DNA of 59,459 nucleotides from Oxalobacter sp. (GCA_003605115.1 QZKY01000010.1:1-59459); one strand, 5' to 3'. Positions 34,142 through 42,280 are shown, numbered from the stretch's first letter. The notes: generated from the letters alone by a model not told the origin. Translations and numbers: made by a program.

Positions 34142-34346
34142 CACTGCGAATGCTCGGGCGCTCGGTAGCAAACAAACCGATTCCTTTTCTCAGCATGATC
34201 ACGGAGTTGGTTGGGTATCTTCTGCCGCTGGAGCCTCTCCAGGCAGTACCGTGTCCGGAGCAAGTGAAGAACGCAAATCTACGCCTCGCGGCGGAACAGA
34301 AACACGCCCTGTCAACACAGCTTTCGCGCCGCGCATTCATGTCTAA
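34142..34346 (+). other. Silent tail-fibre cassette 2 (direct orientation)
   Basis: The cassette begins at the core CACTGCGAATGC (34142-34153). Read in the fibre frame it encodes 67 residues starting TANARALGSKQTDSFSQHDHG and ending ETRPVNTAFAPRIHV followed by TAA. It has no start codon or ribosome-binding site of its own. Its end is almost the same as that of inverted cassette 5. Confidence 0.88.
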
Positions 34347-34354
34347 GACCATAT

Positions 34355-34592
34355 CACTGCGAATGCTCGGACGCTCGGCAGTGTGCAGACTGCAAAAGCT
34401 GGGAGCATCAACGTTACTGCTGCGTCTACTAGCGTTAACGCACCGGGGGCGAACTATTTGCTCAACGATCTGGTCATTAATGGCACTTCCTTTGATGCCG
34501 CAAATACCACACCGATTTCCGCGACGATACAAGTTACTCCAGGCGACAGCCGACCAATCAATGCGGCCTTTCACCCACGTATCCATGTCTAA
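34355..34592 (+). other. Silent tail-fibre cassette 3 (direct orientation)
   Basis: From the core at 34355-34366 the fibre frame encodes 78 residues: TANARTLGSVQTAKAGSINV, then NYLLNDLVINGTSFD and the end DSRPINAAFHPRIHV-stop. The interior differs completely from cassettes 1 and 2, while the first seven codons and the last five are shared. Confidence 0.88.
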
Positions 34593-34603
34593 GCCGACTG
34601 CAT

Positions 34604-34874
34604 CACTGCGAATGCTCGGACGCTTGGCTCTACGCAAGGTGATGCCATTCGGAACATCACTGGCACACTTACGTTGTTTAAAGATAGCGAGGGAATTCTC
34701 GGCAAGACCGGCGCGTTCACCAACTCGATCGCGGCAGGCGCCACGACGGCAGGCCACACAACCGGAAGCATTTCTGGGACGATTACACATGATTTCGATG
34801 CAAGCCTTATCGTCCCGACAGGTGCAGAAAATAGGCCTATTAACAGCGCATATCACCCACGAATTCATGTCTAA
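34604..34874 (+). other. Silent tail-fibre cassette 4 (direct orientation)
   Basis: From the core at 34604-34615 the fibre frame encodes 89 residues, the longest end: TANARTLGSTQGDAIRNITG, a central GHTTGSISGTITHDFD and the end AENRPINSAYHPRIHV-stop. Confidence 0.88.
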
Positions 34875-34875
34875 A

Positions 34876-35077
34876 TTAAACATGAATCCGAGGTGCAAAA
34901 GCTGTGTTGACAGGCCGCGTTTCCGAGATGCCGGTTGCTCCAGACGGTTGATCGATAGATCCTGTGAAGCCAGCGCCTTGCACACCAAACAACCCGCCAA
35001 GGCCGACACGTGTGATGTGCGTATGGCTTTCAAACCCGTCGAGCTGGTATGTGCCGAGATCTCTGGCATTCGCAGTG
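34876..35077 (-). other. Silent tail-fibre cassette 5 (inverted orientation)
   Basis: On the minus strand the core (35066-35077) opens 66 residues in the fibre frame: TANARDLGTYQLDGFESHTH, then GLFGVQGAGFTGSIDQPSG and ETRPVNTAFAPRIHV-stop. Inversion between this core and the one at 33926 would join it to the constant part. Confidence 0.88.
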
Positions 35078-35088
35078 ATATGGCCGCG

Positions 35089-35293
35089 TTAAACATGGAT
35101 GCGCGGCAGAAAGTAGGTATGTTTTGGCGCAGTCTCTGCCGTACCAAAAACTCCGGTGGCGGTGGCGCTACCGGATGGGACGGCATTTCCACCGCCCGCG
35201 CACCCGCCGAAAGCGGAGCCGAAAAATCCGGGGTGGCTGTGGCTCTTGATAGTGTCCGTCTTATATCCGCCCAGCGTAGTGGCATTCGCAGTG
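35089..35293 (-). other. Silent tail-fibre cassette 6 (inverted orientation)
   Basis: On the minus strand the core (35282-35293) opens 67 residues: TANATTLGGYKTDTIKSHSH, a glycine-rich centre and the end FGTAETAPKHTYFLPRIHV-stop, which is identical in its last 19 residues to the expressed cassette 1. The core of this cassette marks the outer limit of the invertible region. Confidence 0.88.
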
Positions 35294-35327
35294 CGATGAT
35301 CAACTAAGCAAATTTAAAGGAGAAAAA

Positions 35328-35705
35328 ATGAGCACTAAAACCGTTTACCAAACCGATCCGGAAGGTGTTTTCCTCTATGAGACAAAAGCGCACGCGCTGC
35401 CGCTGTCACCTGGTCGATTTAATATTCCATTCGGTGCCTACGAGGATGCGCCGCCGATCGCGCCGGACGGCTCCGCCGCCGTGCGCGTGGGCATCAGCTG
35501 GGAAGTTTTTGAGGATCACCGCTCCGACGTACTTTACGTCGTGGAAACTGGCGCACAATATTCTCGGGGCGCGGATGTTGATGTTGAGGGTGTTGCGGTC
35601 AGTTATTCCGGCCTTGGCCCCATCCCGGCGTGGCTCACACTAACGCCGCCCCCCGCGCCGGAGCCTGAAACTGTTACGGAAACGCCTGAAACACCGGCGG
35701 GTTAG
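35328..35705 (+). CDS. Tail-fibre associated protein, possible assembly factor
   Basis: A strong AAAGGAG precedes this 125-residue protein, which starts just outside the invertible region. The N-terminal pattern YQTDPEGVFLYETKAHALPLSPGRFNIPFGA is typical of small proteins after fibre genes in Burkholderiales phages. The C-terminal tail is proline- and glutamate-rich. A fibre assembly or fibre-linked role is inferred from position. Confidence 0.7.
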   Translation: MSTKTVYQTDPEGVFLYETKAHALPLSPGRFNIPFGAYEDAPPIAPDGSAAVRVGISWEVFEDHRSDVLYVVETGAQYSRGADVDVEGVAVSYSGLGPIPAWLTLTPPPAPEPETVTETPETPAG

Positions 35706-35712
35706 GCGTGAT

Positions 35713-35790
35713 ATGAGTATCGTCGAGATAATAGGGTGGGTCACAATAATTGTGCTGGTAATGCGCGGCCTTTGGACGTTTTTAGAGTGA
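35713..35790 (+). CDS. Very small single-helix membrane peptide
   Basis: A 25-codon frame (MSIVEIIGWVTIIVLVMRG then LWTFLE) encodes one membrane helix with a charged end. It starts 7 nt after the preceding gene and its stop overlaps the end of the opposite recombinase gene. A holin-like or moron peptide is possible. The ribosome-binding site is weak, so it may be chance. Confidence 0.4.
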   Translation: MSIVEIIGWVTIIVLVMRGLWTFLE

Positions 35791-36792
35791 TGTTGAATTT
35801 TGGGATCGGACAGTATCCCGTAGCGCAGCCAGCTGCCGTTTCCCGAGGGAGCTGCGCCGTAGCTTCTTGGCCAGCACGCTCCCTCGTGGGTGGTAGTAGC
35901 GCAGCAGCATCCGCGTATCGCTATGGCCGGTGATCTTGGCCAGCTCGTGCATGTCGTAGATCTCTGCCAGCACTGACGTTGCCTCATGACGCAAATCATG
36001 AAAGCGCAGATCGTGAAAATAATCCTTTCTCGGCCTACGCCCTTTTTGGCGGCATAGTGCCTCGTATTCGCGCCGAGCGCGTTGCTTGGCTCTGATGAAC
36101 GCTCGTGTGACCGCGCTTGGGGAAAGTGTGAATATGCGCCCTCGATGGGGTCTGCTTTCAAGCCATTTTCGTAGTGCCTCTACGGCGAATGGTGATAACG
36201 GCACTTCCCTTGATTTCCCGTTCTTGGTGTCCGGCAGATATGCCGTGCCGAGCCTGAGGTTGATCCATTCTCTCCGTAATCCGGCAATTTCAGCACGACG
36301 CATGGCCGTCTCTCTGGCAAGGATCAGGATCGTCGGCAGCTCCGGTGATAGGGTGGCTTTTATGATCCACGTCAGCTCATCTTCCTGCACACCCATGCCG
36401 CGCAGCTTCACCCGCTCCTGTAGGCGCCGGTCTCTCGCGTCACGCACGGCGGGGCGACGCACAAGCTGCACCGGGTTGACTACGTCGTGGTGCCCCCAGT
36501 CCTTACGCAAGACGGTGTACAGATGGCTCAGCAGCGCCATTCGCCGCACAACCGTTGCTGGGGCATATTTACCCAGCCAATCGTCCCGTATGTCCGCTAT
36601 ATCAGCAGGTCTGACTCGGTCGATTTGTCGGTTTCCAAGTCTGGTTGACTGCCATATTCTGGCGATTGAACGCTCAGCTGCTGCGCCTTTTTTGGATGGT
36701 GATATTTCTGTAATATACCTGTCCAGTGCTTGGGCGATTGTTGGAATGGATTGGCGGCGATGATGAAGGTTGAAGCGTCTGATATTTGACAT
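35782..36792 (-). CDS. Rci-like tyrosine recombinase (shufflon recombinase)
   Basis: From the ATG at 36792 the protein has 336 residues with the full tyrosine-recombinase set: R165 (ETAMRRAEIAGL), K190 (LPDTKNGKSREVPLS), H265 and R268 (FHDLRHEA), H290 (GHSD) and Y299 (LLRYYHP). The sequence is close, from memory, to R64 Rci, including ALDRYI, LLSHLYTVLRKDWG, NPVQLVRRP, RDRRL and FHDLRHEA. Its place beside the multi-cassette fibre locus points to inversion of the cassettes, not to phage integration. A TTG at 36822 is an alternative start. A perfect 8-bp hairpin (36792-36815) covers the ATG region and may limit translation. Confidence 0.9.
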   Translation of the reverse strand: MSNIRRFNLHHRRQSIPTIAQALDRYITEISPSKKGAAAERSIARIWQSTRLGNRQIDRVRPADIADIRDDWLGKYAPATVVRRMALLSHLYTVLRKDWGHHDVVNPVQLVRRPAVRDARDRRLQERVKLRGMGVQEDELTWIIKATLSPELPTILILARETAMRRAEIAGLRREWINLRLGTAYLPDTKNGKSREVPLSPFAVEALRKWLESRPHRGRIFTLSPSAVTRAFIRAKQRARREYEALCRQKGRRPRKDYFHDLRFHDLRHEATSVLAEIYDMHELAKITGHSDTRMLLRYYHPRGSVLAKKLRRSSLGKRQLAALRDTVRSQNSTSL

Positions 36793-36857
36793 GGCGAAAT
36801 CTGTTATTTTCGCCAGTCGCAATTATGTTGCTGCGTGTAAAATGGTTTATGGCTTTT

Positions 36858-36900
36858 ATTTATCGCGCAAAAAAGGCACCATTTATCGCGCCGCGCTTCA
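36858..36900 (-). repeat. Right terminus of the prophage with two transposase-site repeats
   Basis: Read from 36900 on the minus strand the end is TGAAGCGCGG, then CGCGATAAAT ending at 36881 and again ending at 36858, 23 bp apart. This mirrors the left end in spacing and in the distance from the terminal TG. The host sequence starts at 36901. Confidence 0.8.
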
Positions 36901-37223
36901 CCCAGCACGTAAATGATCGGCAGACGAACCGTCGCCCCCCCAATCCGGGCAGTCTCATCATCCAGCAAATTGATGTGCGCGTCAGGCAAATCACTCTGCC
37001 AGGCACGCAACAACGCATACAAAGCCAGCCCCGTCATCAGGACAAATACCAAGCCCTTGTAGATTTCCAGCTCGTTGCGCAACGCGGAATAGCCGGCAAA
37101 CATTTCAACCGCTATCCCTGACAACAATATCCACAAACCAGCAAGAACGACATAAATCAAGACATAACTCAATGCCTTGAGGCGCAACGGTGTCTTGGGT
37201 GATTTTCGGTTAGCGCTGGTCAC
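36901..37223 (-). pseudogene. Host membrane sensor gene cut by the prophage (N-terminal part)
   Basis: The first 107 codons of a host gene are present: a basic N-terminus, two membrane helices (LIYVVLAGLWILLSGIAV and GLVFVLMTGLALYALLRAW) and the start of a cytoplasmic domain. This pattern (membrane pair with GLWILLS and YKGLVFV) is usual for PAS/GGDEF or histidine-kinase sensors. The reading frame then enters prophage DNA and soon stops. The missing part should lie left of the window. Confidence 0.75.
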
Positions 37224-37699
37224 AAATAATCAACTCTGCCTTGTTGGTGAACTGGCAAGCAATACCTTTTCAGTCGCGCCGACCCGACTTCGATGGGCGC
37301 ATCCCGCCTCGCTTTGCTCCTGACGGAATCTCACCGCGAGGGTATCAGGATTTCAACTGTTGTTATCGGGAACCGCGAGATTCTCCTGACATATATCAAT
37401 GGCGAGAGGCACCATTAAAAGCTTCTTTTTCAGTCTGCGCTTCTCGCACAACACGTCGTCCCTGCGTAGGCAATCTGTCAAAGCCATCATCGACTTCGCT
37501 CCCATGCCGTACACCTTCACCCCGAAAGAGCGGGATGACCCAATGTTTCGGTTTATTGCTTAAGCTCAAATAATTTTCCCATCGCATGCAGATAATGGTG
37601 CTGTACTGATGGTCTTTCATGGCGTGCCGCGCTTAGACGGTGACAGCAAGTGCAAATAATGCAAAGCTTAACAACAGGACATCTCCTCTTAACGAGCCC
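37224..37699. other. Intergenic region without a recognised gene
   Basis: This 476-bp stretch between the disrupted sensor and the tandem sensor genes has only short frames without ribosome-binding sites or protein-like composition. It should contain divergent promoters for both sides, but I see no convincing -35/-10 pair. Confidence 0.5.
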
Positions 37700-38944
37700 A
37701 TGAACACCACCTCCCTTGACAACACATCGCCACTGAAACACCCGAAGCGCTTGCTGGCTGTATTCTTGCCAATCGTCGCCTTCATCACCATCAGTGCCTG
37801 TGCAATTTACTGGATAGAGCGGGAGCGTCAGCATGCCAGGCACGCGCACGATGCGCACGAGGCCGTTTCACTGAGTCTCCAACCCATCAGTCGCACCATT
37901 CAGGCCATCACGCGCGACTTGCGTTATCTCGCTGACGATGTCGTGATGCAGCAGGTTCTGGACAACCCCACTGAGGAAAGGCTGGCAACGCTTGCTGCGG
38001 ACTGGATGTCATTTTCCAGAAACAAACAGGTCTATGACAAAATTCGCTGGATCGATCAAAACGGCATTGAACGTCTGCGCATCAACTACGGCCGACCGCG
38101 CATCATCCGCGTTCCGGCTTCAGAACTGGAGGATAAAGCCAAGCGTTATTTTTTTTCAGATGCCTTCAAACTCAACGCAGGAGAAATTTTTGTTTCGCCA
38201 CTTGATTTGAACGTCGATAAAAACGAAATCGAGTTGCCGTATAAACCAACCATTCGCCTGGGCACGCCCGTTTTTGACAGTCGCGGCCGGAAACGCGGCA
38301 TCCTGCTTATCAACTATCTGGCGGTGGATTTGCTGGCGACTTTCGACAAGTCCTTTCGTAAGAATAATCAGACCGGCTGGTTGCTAAATAACGATGGCTA
38401 CTGGCTGAGCGGGGGCAACCCTGATGAAAACTTTGCATTCATGTTCGGCCGGACAGAGGCATCACTGGCACACCGCTACCCGGAAGCATGGCAACACATT
38501 CAGGCTGCGAATTCCGGTCAATTTGTCACCCGGGAGGGATTCTGGGCATTTAACACGGTTGTCCCTCTGGCAGAGGGACAAAAAACGACAACCGGCAGTT
38601 TTGAAATCCTTTCTGCCAGCCGCACGCGCATCGACAGTCGGAAATACGCATGGAAAACCGTTTACCTCATGCCGATGTCAGTTTATGACGCCGGCATGAG
38701 TCGCTTTGCCTTCATGCTGACGGGCGCGGCATTCACGCTTTTGACCCTTTTCTTTATCGGCGCTTGGCGCTTGGTGAGGTCTCAGTTGGTTGAGAAAGAA
38801 CTGCGTGAAAACCTGGAGAAAATCGTCGAAACCAGGACGCAAGCCCTGTCCGAGGTCAATGAAAAACTGACGGACGATGAAGCGAGGTTACGTACCCTGA
38901 TGAAAACCCTCCCGGACTTGCAGCCAATCGATCTGATCGTTTAA
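37700..38944 (+). CDS. Sensor-only protein, truncated paralogue of the next gene
   Basis: From the ATG at 37700 the protein has 414 residues: membrane helix (about 18-40), a large periplasmic Cache-like sensor, a second helix (about 338-360) and a coiled coil (VETRTQALSEVNEKL). It is colinear with the first 405 residues of the next protein (shared KIRWID, RYFF, PYKPTIRLG, GRKRGILLINYLA). It ends at TLPDLQPIDLIV-stop exactly where the paralogue enters its first PAS domain (TIPDLIWVKD). It therefore has no output domain and is either a decayed duplicate or a signal-binding partner. Confidence 0.8.
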   Translation: MNTTSLDNTSPLKHPKRLLAVFLPIVAFITISACAIYWIERERQHARHAHDAHEAVSLSLQPISRTIQAITRDLRYLADDVVMQQVLDNPTEERLATLAADWMSFSRNKQVYDKIRWIDQNGIERLRINYGRPRIIRVPASELEDKAKRYFFSDAFKLNAGEIFVSPLDLNVDKNEIELPYKPTIRLGTPVFDSRGRKRGILLINYLAVDLLATFDKSFRKNNQTGWLLNNDGYWLSGGNPDENFAFMFGRTEASLAHRYPEAWQHIQAANSGQFVTREGFWAFNTVVPLAEGQKTTTGSFEILSASRTRIDSRKYAWKTVYLMPMSVYDAGMSRFAFMLTGAAFTLLTLFFIGAWRLVRSQLVEKELRENLEKIVETRTQALSEVNEKLTDDEARLRTLMKTLPDLQPIDLIV

Positions 38945-39067
38945 TCAGGTTGCAAGTTCGACACAGAAAAATGCTTTCCGGGAAAATGAATGCGTTACAC
39001 TTACGCGAAGAGATACGATACTTTGAATGTCTCGGTCTTCAACCCCTAACCTGATAAGCCTCACCTG

Positions 39068-42000
39068 ATGACGCCTCCAGCAAACGGTCAATATTCCCCA
39101 CTCAAGCACCCCCGGCGGCTGCTGGTGTTGATGTTACCTATCGTGTTGCTTATTGGTATCGCCATGTTCATCATTTTCAGGATCGAATTGAACCGGCGCC
39201 ACACCTCCATGGCGCGTCAGGCGCACGAAGCCGTTGCCATCAGCACGGAATCCATCGGCCGGATCATCCAGGACATTTCGCACGATCTGCGCTATTTGTC
39301 TGATGACACCGGCATGCTCAGAGTGCTGGACAACCCCAATGAAAAAAACATGTCTGATTTGGCAACGGACTGGGTATCGTTCTCGCTCAACAAACAGATG
39401 TATGACAAAATCCGCTGGATTGACGAAAATGGCATGGAGCGCCTCCGCGTCAACTATTCCCAGAGCAAGCCCATCCGTGTGCCTGTGTCAGAACTACAGG
39501 ACAAATCGAAGCGTTATTTTTTCGCTGATGTATTCAAATTAAACGCAGGGGAGATTTTTGTCTCCCCCCTTGATTTGAATGTTGAGCATGATGAAATCGA
39601 AGTGCCCTACAAGCCAACGATTCGCCTTGGTGTGCCCGTATTTGACAGCCAGGGAAGAAAGCGCGGCATCCTGCTCATCAACTATCTGGCCAACGATTTG
39701 CTTTTTGCATTTGAAAAATCCTTCCGCTCATACAAAAGGAGTGGCTGGCTTTTGAATAAGGACGGTTACTGGTTAAAGAGCGACAAGCCGGATGACGAAT
39801 ACGCTTTCATGTTCGGACGCATGGAAGTCTCCATGGCCAAGCGGTACCCCGAAGCCTGGAAAAAAATTGCGTCGAGCGAATCCGGCTCCTTTGTCAACCA
39901 AGAAGGTCTGTGGACTTTCACCACTGTCATCCCATTACTTGAAAGCCAAAAGAGCAGCACAGGCAGCCCGGACATTTTGGCCGCCAGCAAAGCCCAGCTC
40001 GAAAGCCGGAAGTATGTCTGGAAGGCCGTTTTCCTGATGCCCATCGCCGAATACAACAGCGGCTTTCTCGCCTTCACGCTGGAGATTGCTGGCGCATCCT
40101 TGATCATTGTCTTCCTCTTCTTTATTGGCGTCTGGCGACTGGTACACGCGCAACTGGTCGAGGAAGGCTTGCGCGATCATCTGGAACAGCTTGTTCAAAA
40201 ACGCACCGAAGAATTAACGCTTGCCAACGAAAGTTTATCGGAGCGAGAAGTCCGACTGAGCACCCTCATTCAAACCATTCCTGACTTGATCTGGGTGAAA
40301 GATCAGGAGGGCATTTATCTTGCCTGCAACTCTGCCGTTGAGCGTCTGTTTGGTGCCGACAGAAGCAAGATCATTGGCAGCAAGGGCGAAGCCTTCCTGG
40401 GTGCCGAACAACTTGCCGCTTTCCACGCTGATGACATGGCGGCCATTGCATCAGGCAAACCCCTTATCGTCGAAGAGTGGCTCACCTTTGCAGATGATGG
40501 ACATCGCGCTTTGTATGAAGTTCTCAAGGTGCCCATGCGCAAACAAACTGGCGAGCTGGTCGGTATCGTTGGCATCGGTCGCGACATTACGGAAAGAAAG
40601 CAGGCTGAAGAACGTTTGAAACTCGCCGCGCTTGTGTCTGACAACACCAGTCAAGCCATCATGGTCACGGATGCCAACGGGATGATCATTGCCGTTAATC
40701 CAGGCTATGAACGTATTACCGGATACACCGAAGCGGAAGTGCTCGGCAAAAATCCGAGCCTCTTAAGTTCAGGACGACAGGATCGCGCCTTCTATCAGGC
40801 GATGTGGCACTCGCTCAACACAAGCGGCCACTGGCAAGGTGAGATTTGGAACAAACGCAAAAACGGTGAGATTTATCCGGCCTGGATCACCATCAATGCC
40901 ATTCGCAGCCCGGACGGCGCGATCGAACGATATGTTGAGTTGTGTTCGGATCTGACCAACAAGAAAAAGGCGGAAGACATGATCTTCCAGCAAACCAATT
41001 TTGATTCACTCACCGGTTTGCCAAATCGTCACATGTTCCTGGAAAAACTGGAACATGAAATCTCGACCGCCCAAAATCTCGGCCTGCCATTAGCCTTGAT
41101 GATCCTCGACCTTGATCACTTCAAGGATGTCAACGACACGCTGGGGCATGACATGGGCGACAAGCTCCTGAAAGACGCCTCTGAGCGCCTTAAAAGTTGT
41201 GTGCGCGATACGGACACCGTCTCCCGACTCGGCGGCGATGAATTCACCGTCATTCTCAGCGCGGTTGAAGACATCGGACGCGTTGAGCGCGTCACGCAAA
41301 ACATTCTTCATCGTCTTTCGGAGCCCTTCCAGCTCGGCAATGAACAGGTTCATGTCTCCGCCAGTGTTGGCGTAGCCATGTTCCCGGACGACGCCACCAC
41401 AGCGGATGATCTGCTTAAAAACGCCGATCAAGCCATGTACGCTGCCAAGAAAGAAGGGCGCAATCGGCGCAATTACTTCATGCCTGCCATGCAGGAAACC
41501 GCCCAAACAAAACTGCGTCTGATGAACGATTTGCGCAGCGCACTCTCCGACAGACAATTCATGGTGGTGTACCAGCCGATCGTCGATCTGGAAAGCGGTG
41601 AGATTCACAAAGCTGAGTCCTTGATCCGCTGGAACCATCCGCAGCGCGGTCTCATCAGCCCGGCACAATTCATCACGCTGGCTGAAGAAATTGAAGTTAT
41701 CGTCGACATTGGCAACTGGATGTTCCGTGAAGCCGCACAACAGGCTGCGAAATGGCGCGTCAAATACCATCCCGATTTTCAAATCAGCGTCAACATGTCG
41801 CCGGTGCAGTTCAGGAACGCAGGCATCAGCCACAAGACCTGGGGGCATTACCTCAAAACACTGGGCATCCCAGGACAAGGCGTCGTCATTGAAATCACCG
41901 AAGGTCTGTTGATGGATGCCAGTGACACCATCACCAAGCAGTTGCTCGAATTCCGCGATGCCGGCATGGAAGTCGCGCTTGATGACTTCGGCACGGGTTA

Positions 42001-42280
42001 TTCATCGCTTTCTTATATCAAGAAATTCGATATCGATTATCTGAAGATTGATCAATCATTTGTCCGCAACCTTGCGCCAGACTCCAGTGATCTCGCGCTG
42101 TGCGAAGCCATCATCGTGATGGCACACAAGCTGGGCATCAAGGTCATCGCTGAAGGTGTGGAAACGCAATTGCAACGCGACTTGCTCGCCGCAGCCGGAT
42201 GCAACTACGGTCAAGGCAGAATGTTCTCAATGCCACTGGCAGCAGAAGATTTTGAAAAACTTTTCCCCACTGCGCCGTAA
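39068..42280 (+). CDS. Cache-PAS-PAS-GGDEF-EAL cyclic-di-GMP signalling protein
   Basis: The 1070-residue membrane protein has helices at about 18-38 and 338-356 around a periplasmic sensor. PAS domains lie at about 395-512 and 520-635, GGDEF at about 645-805 and EAL at about 815-1065. GGDEF (722-726) and the inhibitory site RDTD (713-716) are intact. The EAL motif reads ESL (850-852), but DDFGTGYSS (972-980) and EGVET (1029-1033) are conserved. It could make and degrade c-di-GMP. The ESL change is a tolerated variant in some active enzymes. Confidence 0.93.
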   Translation: MTPPANGQYSPLKHPRRLLVLMLPIVLLIGIAMFIIFRIELNRRHTSMARQAHEAVAISTESIGRIIQDISHDLRYLSDDTGMLRVLDNPNEKNMSDLATDWVSFSLNKQMYDKIRWIDENGMERLRVNYSQSKPIRVPVSELQDKSKRYFFADVFKLNAGEIFVSPLDLNVEHDEIEVPYKPTIRLGVPVFDSQGRKRGILLINYLANDLLFAFEKSFRSYKRSGWLLNKDGYWLKSDKPDDEYAFMFGRMEVSMAKRYPEAWKKIASSESGSFVNQEGLWTFTTVIPLLESQKSSTGSPDILAASKAQLESRKYVWKAVFLMPIAEYNSGFLAFTLEIAGASLIIVFLFFIGVWRLVHAQLVEEGLRDHLEQLVQKRTEELTLANESLSEREVRLSTLIQTIPDLIWVKDQEGIYLACNSAVERLFGADRSKIIGSKGEAFLGAEQLAAFHADDMAAIASGKPLIVEEWLTFADDGHRALYEVLKVPMRKQTGELVGIVGIGRDITERKQAEERLKLAALVSDNTSQAIMVTDANGMIIAVNPGYERITGYTEAEVLGKNPSLLSSGRQDRAFYQAMWHSLNTSGHWQGEIWNKRKNGEIYPAWITINAIRSPDGAIERYVELCSDLTNKKKAEDMIFQQTNFDSLTGLPNRHMFLEKLEHEISTAQNLGLPLALMILDLDHFKDVNDTLGHDMGDKLLKDASERLKSCVRDTDTVSRLGGDEFTVILSAVEDIGRVERVTQNILHRLSEPFQLGNEQVHVSASVGVAMFPDDATTADDLLKNADQAMYAAKKEGRNRRNYFMPAMQETAQTKLRLMNDLRSALSDRQFMVVYQPIVDLESGEIHKAESLIRWNHPQRGLISPAQFITLAEEIEVIVDIGNWMFREAAQQAAKWRVKYHPDFQISVNMSPVQFRNAGISHKTWGHYLKTLGIPGQGVVIEITEGLLMDASDTITKQLLEFRDAGMEVALDDFGTGYSSLSYIKKFDIDYLKIDQSFVRNLAPDSSDLALCEAIIVMAHKLGIKVIAEGVETQLQRDLLAAAGCNYGQGRMFSMPLAAEDFEKLFPTAP

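Larger units (their letters stand above)
2..36900. mobile_element. Mu-like transposable prophage, apparently complete
   Basis: The element carries a DDE transposase, an ExeA/MuB-type ATPase, Gam, GemA, a Mor-family activator, lysis genes, Mu-type head genes and a full contractile tail set. Its limits are set by inverted termini: TGACGGGGAG at 2-11 and TGAAGCGCGG on the reverse strand from 36900, each followed at the same distance by a GATAAAT site, with a second copy 23 bp further in. The length of 36,899 bp matches the known size class of BcepMu-type phages. No gene is visibly broken, so the prophage may be active. Only one base of left flank is visible, so the target duplication cannot be tested. 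That base (C) does not fit a 5-bp duplication of the right flank CCCAG but would fit a 6-bp one (CCCAGC). Confidence 0.9.

Noticed and set aside
33585-35303. Long open frames on both strands across the fibre cassettes (572 and 496 codons)
   Set aside because: They run in the wrong register through all cassettes, recur because the cassettes share sequence and codon use, and contain no protein-like pattern. The true frame ends in RIHV at each cassette.
35782-36822. Tyrosine recombinase as the phage integrase with an att site
   Set aside because: The prophage already has a DDE transposase with matching ends, and this enzyme resembles Rci and borders the invertible cassettes.
35700-36900. A mom-like DNA modification gene or Gin-type serine invertase as in Mu
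   Set aside because: Neither is present. The right end instead holds the Rci-like recombinase.
37241-37573. 110-codon frame between the sensor genes
   Set aside because: There is no ribosome-binding site, and the composition is unlike a protein. The stretch is treated as intergenic.
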